From a virus, in the IMG/VR virus record IMGVR_UViG_3300031951_001453, positions 1 through 20,874 of that record: 20,874 nucleotides of DNA, one strand, 5' to 3'. A program made the position numbers and the translations under genes. Position 1 is the first letter of the stretch. The number at the start of each line of letters is the position of its first letter. The notes under the pieces were generated by a model. It was not told where the DNA came from. It worked only from the letters and a program-made list of their open reading frames with translations, and made no database searches. This document shows, piece after piece, positions 4,878 to 12,236 of the stretch.

Positions 4878-4885
4878 TATTTATT
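4878..4885 (-). promoter_or_regulatory. possible T4-type late promoter (AATAAATA)
   Basis: AATAAATA matches the T4 late motif TATAAATA at 7 of 8 positions. It lies between the nuclease stop and the tail-repeat gene, about 25 nt before its ATG, the usual place for a late structural gene promoter. Confidence 0.45.
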
Positions 4886-4888
4886 TCA

Positions 4889-5548
4889 TCAGCTATTTTT
4901 GTGGTAAAAATCAATAGCTTTTACAAGCCCTTCAATGTGGTCTTGTGTTTTTTCTTTGAAAATCATTGGTTGTTCATTGTCCACGGCCATGATAATTACC
5001 AAATCATCAATAGGTTGACCAATCAATTCCTCATACATCAATGCATATGCAGTACATTGCCAAAAATAATCTAAAATATCTTCACGATTTTTGATCTTTT
5101 TTGAAGTCTTGAAATCGATAACTGATAACTGTCCTTCATATTCACCAATACAGTCCACACGGCCAGCCAATCCAAGTTGTGATGACCATAGGCCAACCTC
5201 TTGATAGTGTATATTATTTATCTTGTTTAGGTATGGTTTGATTGATATGAACATTTCCTTCGCATCCGGCATCACAACACCTGGTGGCTTTGGCTCATTA
5301 TTCAAATAATGTTCACACAAAGTATGCATATTTGTACCACGGGATGTAGCGTGTTTGGAGATTTTGTTAGCAACTTCTTCACCAACTCTGTGCCGCCATT
5401 CCATGATGGACTGTTTCTTTTGAGCACCCACCACCGTGGTCACCGATGGTAATTTCTTACCTTCTGGTGTTACATAATATCTTTTTCCGTCAGGAAAAGT
5501 TTGAGATTCGATTTTTGGAATCTCTTTTGGTGGGCAATAATTAAACAT
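4889..5548 (-). CDS. PD-(D/E)XK nuclease, RecB/Cas4-like exonuclease family
   Basis: The protein has 219 residues, and the ATG starts 1 nt after the PhoH stop, so it is probably translationally coupled. Motifs in order: LPSVTTVVGA near residue 33; RGTNMHTLCEHYL near 70-82; QEVGLW with Glu117; GLAGRVDCIGEYEG with Asp132; SVIDFKTSK with Asp145 and Lys147; and QCTAYALMYEE (Gln164, Tyr168). Glu, Asp and D-x-K form the metal-dependent active site of the PD-(D/E)XK superfamily, and the trailing Q-xxx-Y is typical of the RecB/Cas4 branch. The family processes DNA ends, and in phages may serve recombination or host-DNA breakdown. No Fe-S cysteine cluster of the Cas4 kind is present. Confidence 0.85.
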   Translation of the reverse strand: MFNYCPPKEIPKIESQTFPDGKRYYVTPEGKKLPSVTTVVGAQKKQSIMEWRHRVGEEVANKISKHATSRGTNMHTLCEHYLNNEPKPPGVVMPDAKEMFISIKPYLNKINNIHYQEVGLWSSQLGLAGRVDCIGEYEGQLSVIDFKTSKKIKNREDILDYFWQCTAYALMYEELIGQPIDDLVIIMAVDNEQPMIFKEKTQDHIEGLVKAIDFYHKNS

Positions 5549-5549
5549 A

Positions 5550-6314
5550 TCAATAACCTAGTTGTTCACATGCTACAATCCATTGTTTCACTAAGCTACT
5601 ACGGACAATATCATCTGGTGTAAAATAAATCTCCTGAAAGGATGGCATCTTACGAGCCACTTCTAAGAAACTATGAAAAGCTGTTTGGTCTTTATTACTC
5701 TTAATTAGGTCAGTTTGTTTGAAGTCACCTGAAAATATAATCTTAGACCTGTGGCCAACCCTAGTAATAATTGTGTTAACTTCCGACCAATTCAAATTTT
5801 GATTTTCATCAACTAGAATAATAGCATCATCAATAGAAATACCACGAATTGCCGTAGTTGAAATAAATCGAACATGGCCTTGTTCCTTCAATCTGTCCCA
5901 TGCATCTGTGCGACCAAACAATGTGGCAGAAATTTCTTTGTATGGCAATTCATAGATTTCTTGTTTTTCGTTCAAGTCACCTGGTAAAAAACCAACATCA
6001 CGCAATTGAACAAGTGATCGTACAACCACCACTTGTTTGAAAGAATTGGATTTATCCAATACTTCTTCTAGTGCTTTATATAGTGCCAAAAAAGTTTTGC
6101 CTACCCCAGGACTACCGAATAGTCCCATGAAGTAGGCACCGCCTTTATACATTTCAAAGAATAATCTCTGATTCTCTGTTAATGGTTCAAATGTTTTTAA
6201 ATGGTCTGGTTTTATTTTCAATGAATTGGTTGATACTGGCTGATGTTTAGTCTTATGTTCATCATCCTGCAATTGCTCCGCTGCATATCTGGCTGTCGTT
6301 TTTTTTGTAACCAT
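5550..6314 (-). CDS. phoH: PhoH-family P-loop ATPase
   Basis: The protein has 254 residues from the second of two adjacent ATG codons (6314), which lies 5 nt after GGGAG; the first ATG at 6317 is only 2 nt from it. Walker A is GSPGVGKT at residues 67-74, Walker B is AIILVDENQN at about 164-173, and IIFSGDFKQTDL (192-203) carries sensor-like residues. It aligns across its length with PhoH, an ATPase of phosphate-regulon origin that is widespread in marine and freshwater phages. Bacterial PhoH proteins are predicted RNA-related ATPases, and the phage role remains unsettled. The N-terminal 40 residues are basic and low-complexity. The nuclease gene follows directly. Confidence 0.9.
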   Translation of the reverse strand: MVTKKTTARYAAEQLQDDEHKTKHQPVSTNSLKIKPDHLKTFEPLTENQRLFFEMYKGGAYFMGLFGSPGVGKTFLALYKALEEVLDKSNSFKQVVVVRSLVQLRDVGFLPGDLNEKQEIYELPYKEISATLFGRTDAWDRLKEQGHVRFISTTAIRGISIDDAIILVDENQNLNWSEVNTIITRVGHRSKIIFSGDFKQTDLIKSNKDQTAFHSFLEVARKMPSFQEIYFTPDDIVRSSLVKQWIVACEQLGY

Positions 6315-6453
6315 CATTTCTCCCTTGGACTAGTGCTGAAACTTTTTTGGAGTTATCGGATTCTTTTTTCTTCCGATTTTTATTTAAATTTTTTGACTGA
6401 GTATTTTCCTCAGTTTTCTTTTTAGGTAGAAATAAAGCAGGGATTTGAGGCAT
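6262..6453 (-). CDS. small lysine-rich ORF overlapping the PhoH start
   Basis: A frame of 63 residues begins at ATG 6453 (TAATG overlap with the upstream stop, weak GAGAG 7 nt before) or at ATG 6459. It begins MPQIPALFLPKKK and continues as a Lys/Asn/Ser-rich stretch. It overlaps PhoH by about 50 nt, where its sequence is probably just a shadow. It fills what would otherwise be a 138-nt gap in a tightly packed operon, which is the main argument for it. No family is recognised. Confidence 0.4.
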   Translation of the reverse strand: MPQIPALFLPKKKTEENTQSKNLNKNRKKKESDNSKKVSALVQGRNDGYKKNDSQICSGAIAG

Positions 6454-6728
6454 TACCATTCTCTCTGCATTTTGGTTTTATGGCCGCCCATTGTGTTTCC
6501 TGGAATGGTTTCTTTCATGCGATTAATGACATACTTTTCAAATGCGGAGTCGGCCTTACCAACTCCTGGTGTGTCCATACGCATACCGTCCCCAAGACCA
6601 GGCAGGCCTTCAGGACCAAAGTATCTTTCGAGGTGTGGGTTGTTTACTTTAAACTCATCATACTCTGCAAGGCGCATTGTATGTTCTTCAACTTCATTTG
6701 TGTTTTTATTCAGAAATGTATAAATCAT
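6453..6728 (-). CDS. FmdB-like small phage protein lacking zinc cysteines
   Basis: The protein has 91 residues, and its ATG overlaps the upstream stop as ATGA. The start MIYTFLNKNTNEVEEHTM resembles the N-terminal beta-hairpin of FmdB-type zinc-ribbon proteins (a Y.F.N..T.E..E pattern), but no Cys residue is present. The middle has a Gly-rich GPEGLPGLGDGMR segment, and the C-terminus a KYVINRMKETIPGNTMGG stretch that I recall from short T4-like phage proteins. The function is unknown. Confidence 0.75.
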   Translation of the reverse strand: MIYTFLNKNTNEVEEHTMRLAEYDEFKVNNPHLERYFGPEGLPGLGDGMRMDTPGVGKADSAFEKYVINRMKETIPGNTMGGHKTKMQREW

Positions 6729-7285
6729 GTAGTTTGAAACCAGTTTGGCACTGGTCGTGAGTTAATCTTACCTTGCCATGAGGCTAGGTGCTGTTTATTA
6801 TTTATATAGTAATTCTTGTAGGACGCAATCGAATCATTTGCCACTTTAACATCATCAGGCATTGCAGGTGTTGGCTCAGTGAACGGTGCATGTGCAGGAA
6901 TATTCATTGGTGGATACATCAATTCTTCTTCAAGACCAGATGCTTCCACTTTATGAACTTTACCATAACGATAGGTGTATTCTTTGCACAATTCAGTCAA
7001 CAGTTTAGACAACCAGACATAATTTGCATAAGACTGCCTGCACCAAATTGCTGAAGGATGGTTGATATGAGTAGCAGAATAAAGCACAGATTCACGGCTG
7101 TCAGGAAGAACATATCGAGTTTGTTTTCGACCAGTTTCAGAGAGGTCAACAGATTCAGTACCATCAAGAAAACGATGAGCAGTAGAAAGAAGTTGAGCAT
7201 ATTCAAGGATCATTTTAATACAATGTTTGTCATTGTGCATCTGAGCACACACTTTTGGATCGTTGTCAAGATAAAAGATATTCAT
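6725..7285 (-). CDS. conserved phage protein of the MNIFYLD..P..CA..H.DKH family
   Basis: The protein has 186 residues. Its start overlaps the upstream stop as ATGA and its stop overlaps the next ATG. The N-terminus MNIFYLDNDPKVCAQMHNDK, then HCIKMILEYAQLLSTAHR, is a pattern seen in many tailed phages of aquatic bacteria. Databases sometimes label such proteins pyrimidine-dimer DNA glycosylase-like; I could not confirm catalytic residues of T4 endonuclease V, so the activity is unproven. It also has a HPSAIWCRQSYANYVWL segment with conserved aromatic and His residues, and ends in an aromatic PNWF motif. A DNA-repair or nucleotide-related role is possible. Confidence 0.75.
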   Translation of the reverse strand: MNIFYLDNDPKVCAQMHNDKHCIKMILEYAQLLSTAHRFLDGTESVDLSETGRKQTRYVLPDSRESVLYSATHINHPSAIWCRQSYANYVWLSKLLTELCKEYTYRYGKVHKVEASGLEEELMYPPMNIPAHAPFTEPTPAMPDDVKVANDSIASYKNYYINNKQHLASWQGKINSRPVPNWFQTT

Positions 7286-7569
7286 GTTAACATCCTTATT
7301 AACCCAAAGGTATCAATAGATGTGAGCAGGATGTAGTTAGCCAACATGCCAAAAGATTTCCTAGACCAAGCAGCCCAAGCATACAAGGCACAACCAGTAA
7401 TCCAAATAGGATAAAGAGTGAGAAGCGGAGGGTTTGGGACTGTGAGTGCCATAATAACAGCGCAACCGATGCTGATAGCCCAAGCAAGCAACTCAATAGC
7501 AAACCGAATTCGGTTAGACTTAAAATCATCTCTAATCCATTCAAAAGTTGGTCTAAACAACTCTAACAT
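7282..7569 (-). CDS. small polytopic membrane protein, conserved in T4-like phages
   Basis: The protein has 95 residues, starting at ATG 7569 in a TAATG overlap with the upstream stop. It has about three hydrophobic segments: FAIELLAWAISIGCAVIMAL, then LLTLYPIWITGCALYAWAAW, then FGMLANYILLTSIDTFGLI. A hydrophilic N-terminal FRPTFEWIRDDFKSNRIR precedes them. I recall closely similar proteins from T4-like cyanophage-type genomes. The topology recalls small PnuC-like transporters, but there is not enough to assign a substrate. Confidence 0.75.
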   Translation of the reverse strand: MLELFRPTFEWIRDDFKSNRIRFAIELLAWAISIGCAVIMALTVPNPPLLTLYPIWITGCALYAWAAWSRKSFGMLANYILLTSIDTFGLIRMLT

Positions 7570-7829
7570 TAACAACGTCCATCATCATCTTCTGGATCAT
7601 CCCGAAATGTTTTACGAACCAATTCAATCGTTTTAGTATCAGTATCATTAACAATTTCAAGTTGGCCATCAATATGAAAACCAAGGCCATGCAAAAAATC
7701 CTGAAATTCAGAAAGTATTGCTTCAAGGCCTTCGGCTTCAAATTCCATAGTCAGTTTTGTTCCACGGTGTTTACTGTTGATTAGACTGTACAGAGGTGCT
7801 TCATGCTCTGCCGTGAATACGAACTTCAT
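7569..7829 (-). CDS. small acidic conserved phage protein
   Basis: The protein has 86 residues, with its ATG overlapping the upstream stop as ATGA. It starts MKFVFTAEHEAPLYSLI, then KLTMEFEAEGLEAILSEF, DFLHGLGFHIDGQLEIV and a very acidic end (DDPEDDDG). The alternating strand and helix pattern suggests a small alpha/beta fold. No function is known; similar short proteins occur in related phages as I recall. Confidence 0.75.
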   Translation of the reverse strand: MKFVFTAEHEAPLYSLINSKHRGTKLTMEFEAEGLEAILSEFQDFLHGLGFHIDGQLEIVNDTDTKTIELVRKTFRDDPEDDDGRC

Positions 7830-8110
7830 AGCTTAGGAATTTCCAATTCTAATGATTTATCTTTTTTGCTTGCTTTGGTTGGGAATCGTTTTTCGATATC
7901 TTCAACCGATACAGGTTGCATAGCAAATTGCTTGAATTCACTGTAATCGTTGGTTACCTTCATAGAATTTTTAGAATTCATGCCTGCACCATCTAATGTG
8001 AACAATGCACAACCGCCTGCGGCCAATGGTGCAATTTCGATAATGTGTTCCAAATTAATAATAACTGGACAACCTTTTTCAACAGAATTAACTTCAACAA
8101 ATAAACTCAT
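7826..8110 (-). CDS. small conserved protein with FlbD-like N-terminus
   Basis: The protein has 94 residues, and AAGGAG lies 5 nt before the ATG. The first 60 residues (FVEVNSVEKGCPVIINLEHI, then IEIAPLAAGGCALFTLDG) recall the beta-strand pattern of FlbD-like proteins, in which a short N.E.I..I....I.L.G motif recurs. Similarity is weak and the function unknown. The C-terminal 30 residues are basic and then acidic, probably flexible. It leads a run of ATGA-coupled genes down to 6725. Confidence 0.7.
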   Translation of the reverse strand: MSLFVEVNSVEKGCPVIINLEHIIEIAPLAAGGCALFTLDGAGMNSKNSMKVTNDYSEFKQFAMQPVSVEDIEKRFPTKASKKDKSLELEIPKL

Positions 8111-8119
8111 ACTAACTCC

Positions 8120-8362
8120 TTATTTTTTATCACAATCAACAACACGAATCAAATACACGGTAACATCGGTATCTGGCCTAACAAAAAAACATTCACCTTT
8201 GATTGACCAGACAAGATGGTTTTGGATGCCATCTTTAAACTCTTTCAATGGTTCTGGTGGTTTGCTCTTATGTGTCAGATTAATATATATGAAGCAAAGT
8301 AAAGCAGCAATTGCAAGAGCTGCGAGTGCCCATTCTTTAATAAATTCCCAAATTTTACGCAT
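8120..8362 (-). CDS. small single-pass membrane protein
   Basis: The protein has 80 residues from ATG 8362, overlapping the upstream stop by 8 nt; an in-frame ATG at 8383 has no ribosome site. One hydrophobic segment (WALAALAIAALLCFIYINL) follows a short basic N-terminus, giving an N-in topology with about 55 residues outside. The outer part has two Cys (GECFFVRP and VVDCDKK) that could form a disulfide in the periplasm. Function is unknown; an envelope role is inferred. Confidence 0.65.
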   Translation of the reverse strand: MRKIWEFIKEWALAALAIAALLCFIYINLTHKSKPPEPLKEFKDGIQNHLVWSIKGECFFVRPDTDVTVYLIRVVDCDKK

Positions 8363-8603
8363 AAATTTTCCAATAAAAACCATAAGCTACTAAACTTAAA
8401 AAACAAATGATGAATGTATAGAAACCAAGTGCCTCACACCTATCTCTGTAGTATTTGATTTCTCGCTTGACCATATCACGCTGAGCAACCAGAGTAACTG
8501 GTACATCATTATCGTGATGCCTTGAACCACCCATCATTAGAATGGTTTTCTCAATTTCTTCTAAACGGCGAACCGCTGAAACATAATGTATAACTGATAA
8601 CAT
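8355..8603 (-). CDS. small protein with C-terminal membrane segment
   Basis: The protein has 82 residues. The soluble N-terminal part has a helical RRLEEIEKTILMMGGSRH stretch, then TLVAQRDMVKREIKYYRDR, and a C-terminal hydrophobic FYTFIICFLSLVAYGFYW anchor. It could be a tail-anchored protein. No clear Shine-Dalgarno sequence is present; it follows the stop of the 49-residue gene by 1 nt, so coupling is likely. Confidence 0.65.
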   Translation of the reverse strand: MLSVIHYVSAVRRLEEIEKTILMMGGSRHHDNDVPVTLVAQRDMVKREIKYYRDRCEALGFYTFIICFLSLVAYGFYWKIYA

Positions 8604-8604
8604 A

Positions 8605-8754
8605 TTACCAATGCCTTATAACGCCTGCAACAATGAAAATGTTTGTGATGATGTATGATAACACAATTAGAGTTCTAAGGCAAGCGATAATGTTTGCCTC
8701 ACGGTCGGAGGATCCTGCCTTCTCACCCAAGGCTTTTGCCCACAGTCTCCACAT
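8605..8754 (-). CDS. 49-residue membrane protein
   Basis: The ATG at 8754 overlaps the upstream stop as ATGA. The product begins MWRLWAKALGEKAGSSDREA and continues with a hydrophobic LIVLSYIITNIFIVAGVI segment ending IRHW, a single-pass membrane protein. I recall very similar MWRLWAKALGEKA-type proteins in T4-like phages of aquatic hosts. It is the only convincing frame in this 150-nt stretch. Function is unknown. Confidence 0.8.
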   Translation of the reverse strand: MWRLWAKALGEKAGSSDREANIIACLRTLIVLSYIITNIFIVAGVIRHW

Positions 8755-9260
8755 CACTCAATGAAACCTTCTTCCGTCTGCGGAGGTGTTCTAGGTTCTG
8801 CATCCGACCAACGGTATTCGTAGATGGGTTTATCCCGTGGTGTATACGGAAAGGTTACCGGTAATTGACATCCAGCACTGGTATAATATGATTTATATGT
8901 ATGGCCTTTTTCGTCACGGTACCATTCCCAATAGACTTTGCCGTCAATGTCATAGCATTCACCATTCGAATCTTTGAATACTGATGAACATCGTTTGTTT
9001 TGAAACCGTGGTTCACCTTTATAATCACTAATGTCTATCCATTCATCATCTTCACCGGTCAGTGGTGATATAGGTTTGAAATCCAACAATTTAGCCAAAA
9101 TGTTTAGTGCGTATCTACCAGAAAATCCAGAATGACCTTCTTCAGCAAACACCTCGACCATTTTTAGAATGTGTCCACGCATCGCACCGTTGTATTCATC
9201 TTCGTGGGTTAAACCAATACGATCTAACTCAGATTCTGCATAAGATACTAAATTACTCAT
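8754..9260 (-). CDS. conserved phage protein, acidic and Trp/Tyr-rich
   Basis: The protein has 168 residues from ATG 9260, 2 nt after the upstream stop; an in-frame GTG at 9272 would overlap that stop. The N-terminal third is helical (SYAESELDRIGLTHEDEYN, then MRGHILKMVEVFAEEGHSG). The rest is a beta-rich domain with repeated WIDIS, VYWEWYRDEKG and IYEYRWSD segments. I recall related proteins throughout T4-like and other aquatic phages, without known function. Its 3' end overlaps the 49-residue gene. Confidence 0.8.
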   Translation of the reverse strand: MSNLVSYAESELDRIGLTHEDEYNGAMRGHILKMVEVFAEEGHSGFSGRYALNILAKLLDFKPISPLTGEDDEWIDISDYKGEPRFQNKRCSSVFKDSNGECYDIDGKVYWEWYRDEKGHTYKSYYTSAGCQLPVTFPYTPRDKPIYEYRWSDAEPRTPPQTEEGFIE

Positions 9261-9262
9261 AA

Positions 9263-9976
9263 TTAATCCCACAATCCTTGGTAGTATTTGCCAAACAAAC
9301 GGAATCCGTTGGCCATTCTTTCTTCAACTTTCTTGATACCATCATAATCACATACGTAGGTATCATTTGGGCCACGCCTCATTTCGGTGTACTTGTGTTC
9401 ACCTTTAGGCACTTCGTTGCCCTTAACATCCACAGGCACCCACAGTATATCATGTTCACCTGAACGGTATGCATCTTGCCAAGAATCATCTACCTTGTGT
9501 TCAAATGCAAAAATGATTTCATCAAGAACATATACCCAACGCTTGTGGTGATTAAGATCGGTGTCCCATTCGTTTTCTTTAGGCCAACAAGCCCAAGACT
9601 TCAATTCGGTAGGAACATCATCATCATCAACAAACGGACTACCGTGTTGATTTGCTTTCAACTGCTTCAACATTGGCAGAATGATATTGGATAATGTATG
9701 ATCCATATTCCAAGTGTCCCACTTATCAATCTTCACATAATTGATTTGTGGGTGAATAAAGTCCAATACACGTTGAATTGCACGGCTGATAGGTGTCAAA
9801 CGGTCAGCCCACTTTTCAACCCATTCTGGATGGTCAACATACGGAAGTTGTTTATCAAAAAAACTAATACTTTTATCACGGCTGCACTTAGACCAGTCAG
9901 TCCAAAAGAACATATAGTCCAAAACGGTGTATGGGCTAATCCAGTGATTGCGGTAGTTTGATTTGTAAATCTTCAT
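9263..9976 (-). CDS. conserved phage protein, Trp-rich, function unknown
   Basis: The protein has 237 residues, and its start overlaps the epimerase stop as ATGA. It begins MKIYKSNYRNHWISPYTVLD. It contains a conserved WDTWNMDHTLSNIILPMLKQ segment, then HGSPFVDDDDVPTEL and a RWVYVLDEIIFAFEHK helix. This pattern is common across phages of marine and freshwater bacteria. It has no signal peptide, membrane segment or recognised catalytic motif. Confidence 0.8.
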   Translation of the reverse strand: MKIYKSNYRNHWISPYTVLDYMFFWTDWSKCSRDKSISFFDKQLPYVDHPEWVEKWADRLTPISRAIQRVLDFIHPQINYVKIDKWDTWNMDHTLSNIILPMLKQLKANQHGSPFVDDDDVPTELKSWACWPKENEWDTDLNHHKRWVYVLDEIIFAFEHKVDDSWQDAYRSGEHDILWVPVDVKGNEVPKGEHKYTEMRRGPNDTYVCDYDGIKKVEERMANGFRLFGKYYQGLWD

Positions 9977-10797
9977 TGTGGAACTCTTAACATTTCTTCT
10001 ATTGTAAAGGATTTTTGCATGTATGGCGAGACATTTTTAAGTACCGATTTGGCCATATCACCATATCTACGTGGCAAATAATTTACCTTGAAGTCACAAC
10101 CATTTACCAGTTTAAATTTGTCCACAATTTGTTGTACAGTGTGGCCTGTGCCAGTGCCTAGGTTCTCAACCAATAAATTGGATGGTCTTTGGACTGCCAT
10201 TTTGATAGCATTGCACACTTCAAGTACATGAACATAATCACGCTCGGCGGTACCATCAATTGTATCATAATCATTCCCGTAAAGATTGAACTCACCTGTT
10301 TCCCTTGCTTTCATTAAATTGTAAAACAAACCATCCCAGTTTGTTGGACCATAACCAGCACTACCCGTTACATTGTAAAAACGGAAGATGGTATAATCCT
10401 TGTTGTTCATTATACAGTATTGGCGAATCATAGATTCCACACTTGCTTTCGACAAAGCATATGGGCTGCAAGGATTTTCTGCGGCACCAGTAGATGCAAA
10501 AATGAAATTATCAAAGCTGATGTTTTCCAACAACTTCAAAGTACCTGTAACATTGTTGCGGTAGTATTCCATCGGCGCAATCATAGATTGACCAACATTG
10601 ACCAATGCAGCCAAATGAACGACTGCATCATAGTGGTCATAGTGGTCAAATCCGGATGTAATGTCCTGCATGACAAATTTCTCTGCCATTACAGGTGTGA
10701 ATACACGATCCAAACCAACCACATATTCTTTTTCCAAGACCTTACATAGGTGCTGGCCAATATAACCAGAACAACCTGTTACGAGAATCTTTCTCAT
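9973..10797 (-). CDS. NAD-dependent sugar epimerase/dehydratase (GalE-like, short-chain extended family)
   Basis: The protein has 274 residues, with its start in an ATGA overlap. The N-terminus has the Rossmann nucleotide motif TGCSGYIG (residues 8-15). VVHLAAL follows near 59-65, a STGAAENPCSPYALSKAS segment carries the active-site Ser/Thr and Tyr-xxx-Lys, and a NVTGSAGYGP motif lies in the sugar-binding region. Family members epimerise or dehydrate NDP-sugars. In a phage this may feed glycosylation of DNA or of surface structures, or change host lipopolysaccharide. The chain is shorter than GalE (about 340), so part of the C-terminal substrate domain is reduced; the exact sugar cannot be told. 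Confidence 0.85.
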   Translation of the reverse strand: MRKILVTGCSGYIGQHLCKVLEKEYVVGLDRVFTPVMAEKFVMQDITSGFDHYDHYDAVVHLAALVNVGQSMIAPMEYYRNNVTGTLKLLENISFDNFIFASTGAAENPCSPYALSKASVESMIRQYCIMNNKDYTIFRFYNVTGSAGYGPTNWDGLFYNLMKARETGEFNLYGNDYDTIDGTAERDYVHVLEVCNAIKMAVQRPSNLLVENLGTGTGHTVQQIVDKFKLVNGCDFKVNYLPRRYGDMAKSVLKNVSPYMQKSFTIEEMLRVPQ

Positions 10798-11096
10798 TTT
10801 AAACCAAAACTTTCATCTTGATATTCAACAGAGTTGATTGATTCCATCTTCTTGGAAATATCCCAAGACTTGCAATAGTCATTGTCTTTATCAAACAATT
10901 CCAAATAGTCTTGAGCAGACAATTGACGGGTAGAAACAATCACTTCATCCATGTGGTGTTGTGAAAACTCTTTGAAAGATTCTTTGCCAATTTCCATGAC
11001 GAATTCATCCGTTGCATGACCTTCTTCACGAGCTTCAATCACATAACGCATACGAAACATTGATACAGTTTCAACCAAATACAATTTCTTATCCAC
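10794..11096 (-). CDS. small acidic conserved phage protein
   Basis: The protein has 100 residues. I prefer the GTG at 11096, 8 nt after GGAG, over the TTG at 11102, which is only 2 nt from it. It begins MDKKLYLVETVSMFRMRYVI and continues with beta-strands, then EFSQHHMDEVIVSTRQLSAQ, DYLELFDKDNDY and an acidic end. Its stop overlaps the epimerase ATG. The function is unknown. Confidence 0.7.
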   Translation of the reverse strand: MDKKLYLVETVSMFRMRYVIEAREEGHATDEFVMEIGKESFKEFSQHHMDEVIVSTRQLSAQDYLELFDKDNDYCKSWDISKKMESINSVEYQDESFGLK

Positions 11097-11098
11097 GT

Positions 11099-11953
11099 TC
11101 AAATCTCCACAAATTTAAGTTTAAAACTATCAGCACGGTTTTCATAACCATCATAACCACGGGGATTACAAACGATGCGTGTAGAACCAATCATATAATC
11201 GAAATCTTCATGTGTGTGACCATGAGTCCACAATTTGATTTGTGGATGGTCCATGATAAATTCGGATAAGTCGGAACTATACCCACCATTCATAATTTCT
11301 TCTTTTTGGTATCGAGGATGTGTAGATTGTTTGCTTGGTGCATGGTGACCAACAACAACAAACTTTTGATCCCATTTACCTTCAACCATCATACGAATAT
11401 AAGACAACATTTCTTTATGGTCTTCTACCGCATCTTCTGGTGTGAAACGGCTTTCACGTTTATGGAATTTACCATCCTCATCTTTGAAGATTGTTACCCG
11501 ATTACCATTTTTAACACAACGGAAGTCATTCATCATACCCTTCATGTGTAGCAATGTGATTGGATCTTCCTTGTTCATATCTGTCCACAAGGTACCACCA
11601 ATAAAGATCGTATCTCTAATTGCAATTTGTTCTTTATCTAAGATATGAAGATTGCGGAGATAATTAAGGCGACTACGCAAATCTCCAATAGTGTTAGCGT
11701 AATCACCGTGATAGTGTTCATGGTTCCCCATAACATAAAGGACATGCGGAAATCTGTCAGAGCATTCTTGAAAGAATGTGTGCCATGCTTCAGAACGGCC
11801 AAAGCGGTCGAGAATGTCATTATTGTCCTTGTTCATCAAATCTTTAACCACACAAATATCACCAGAGAGAATAAGAACATCAGCGTTCTCGGTATTCTCT
11901 AGTGAAATTGTACCAAATTCTAGGTGTAAGTCTGAGCAGATTGCGATTTTCAT
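11099..11953 (-). CDS. calcineurin-like metallophosphoesterase
   Basis: The protein has 284 residues. The metal-binding motifs come in order: SDLHLEF (residues 8-14), LSGDI (about 29-33), GNHEHYHGDY (about 76-85), VVGHHAPS (about 200) and THGHTHEDF (near 243), then CNPRGY. These are the conserved Asp, His and Asn ligands of the metallophosphoesterase superfamily, whose members cleave phosphomono- or diesters, including cyclic nucleotides and nucleic-acid ends. The first motif begins at residue 8, so the ATG at 11953 cannot be moved far downstream. There is no Shine-Dalgarno sequence. A consensus promoter ends 6 nt before the ATG, so the mRNA is probably leaderless. It heads the run of genes down to the epimerase. 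Confidence 0.9.
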   Translation of the reverse strand: MKIAICSDLHLEFGTISLENTENADVLILSGDICVVKDLMNKDNNDILDRFGRSEAWHTFFQECSDRFPHVLYVMGNHEHYHGDYANTIGDLRSRLNYLRNLHILDKEQIAIRDTIFIGGTLWTDMNKEDPITLLHMKGMMNDFRCVKNGNRVTIFKDEDGKFHKRESRFTPEDAVEDHKEMLSYIRMMVEGKWDQKFVVVGHHAPSKQSTHPRYQKEEIMNGGYSSDLSEFIMDHPQIKLWTHGHTHEDFDYMIGSTRIVCNPRGYDGYENRADSFKLKFVEI

Positions 11954-11959
11954 AATAGT

Positions 11960-11988
11960 ATTATAACAGAAACCGGTATATATGTCAA
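11960..11988 (-). promoter_or_regulatory. full-consensus sigma70 promoter for the metallophosphoesterase run
   Basis: On the minus strand, TTGACA (11988-11983), 17 nt, and TATAAT (11965-11960) match consensus at 12 of 12 positions. The ATG follows after only 6 bases, so transcription would begin at or within a base or two of the start codon. Confidence 0.85.
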
Positions 11989-12026
11989 GTGGTTGTGTTG
12001 TTTTTTTGCGACACTCTCAGGAGCCA

Positions 12027-12236
12027 TTAATGTAGTCCTTCAGACTTCAATTTTCTTTCAATGTGTGGCAACAAACCAAGTACAGTTTTGCTGTGGCCAG
12101 ATTCTTGTGCAAGACCAACCATCTGAGCCATAATGATTCCACACAATGCGGGATATGACACCTCATAATTGCGGACAACCTTCATCAGAAAGTCATGGAA
12201 ATCATCCGTTATTGCTTGTAAATCCTCATCAATCAT
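12027..12236 (-). CDS. small helical conserved phage protein
   Basis: The protein has 69 residues, with its start overlapping the upstream stop as ATGA. It begins MIDEDLQAITDDFHDFLMKV. It is largely helical, with a moderately hydrophobic LCGIIMAQMVGLAQESGH segment that is too polar to be a clear membrane helix. It is the last gene of its run before the metallophosphoesterase promoter. Its function is unknown. Confidence 0.7.
   Translation of the reverse strand: MIDEDLQAITDDFHDFLMKVVRNYEVSYPALCGIIMAQMVGLAQESGHSKTVLGLLPHIERKLKSEGLH

Noticed and set aside
7299-7544. Second hydrophobic minus-strand frame inside the three-TM gene
   Set aside because: Shifted-frame shadow of a membrane-protein gene; the other frame has the TAATG-coupled start and a familiar phage sequence.
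7950-8393. 147-codon plus-strand open frame
   Set aside because: Antisense to two coupled minus-strand genes with good starts; no ribosome site or recognisable motif.
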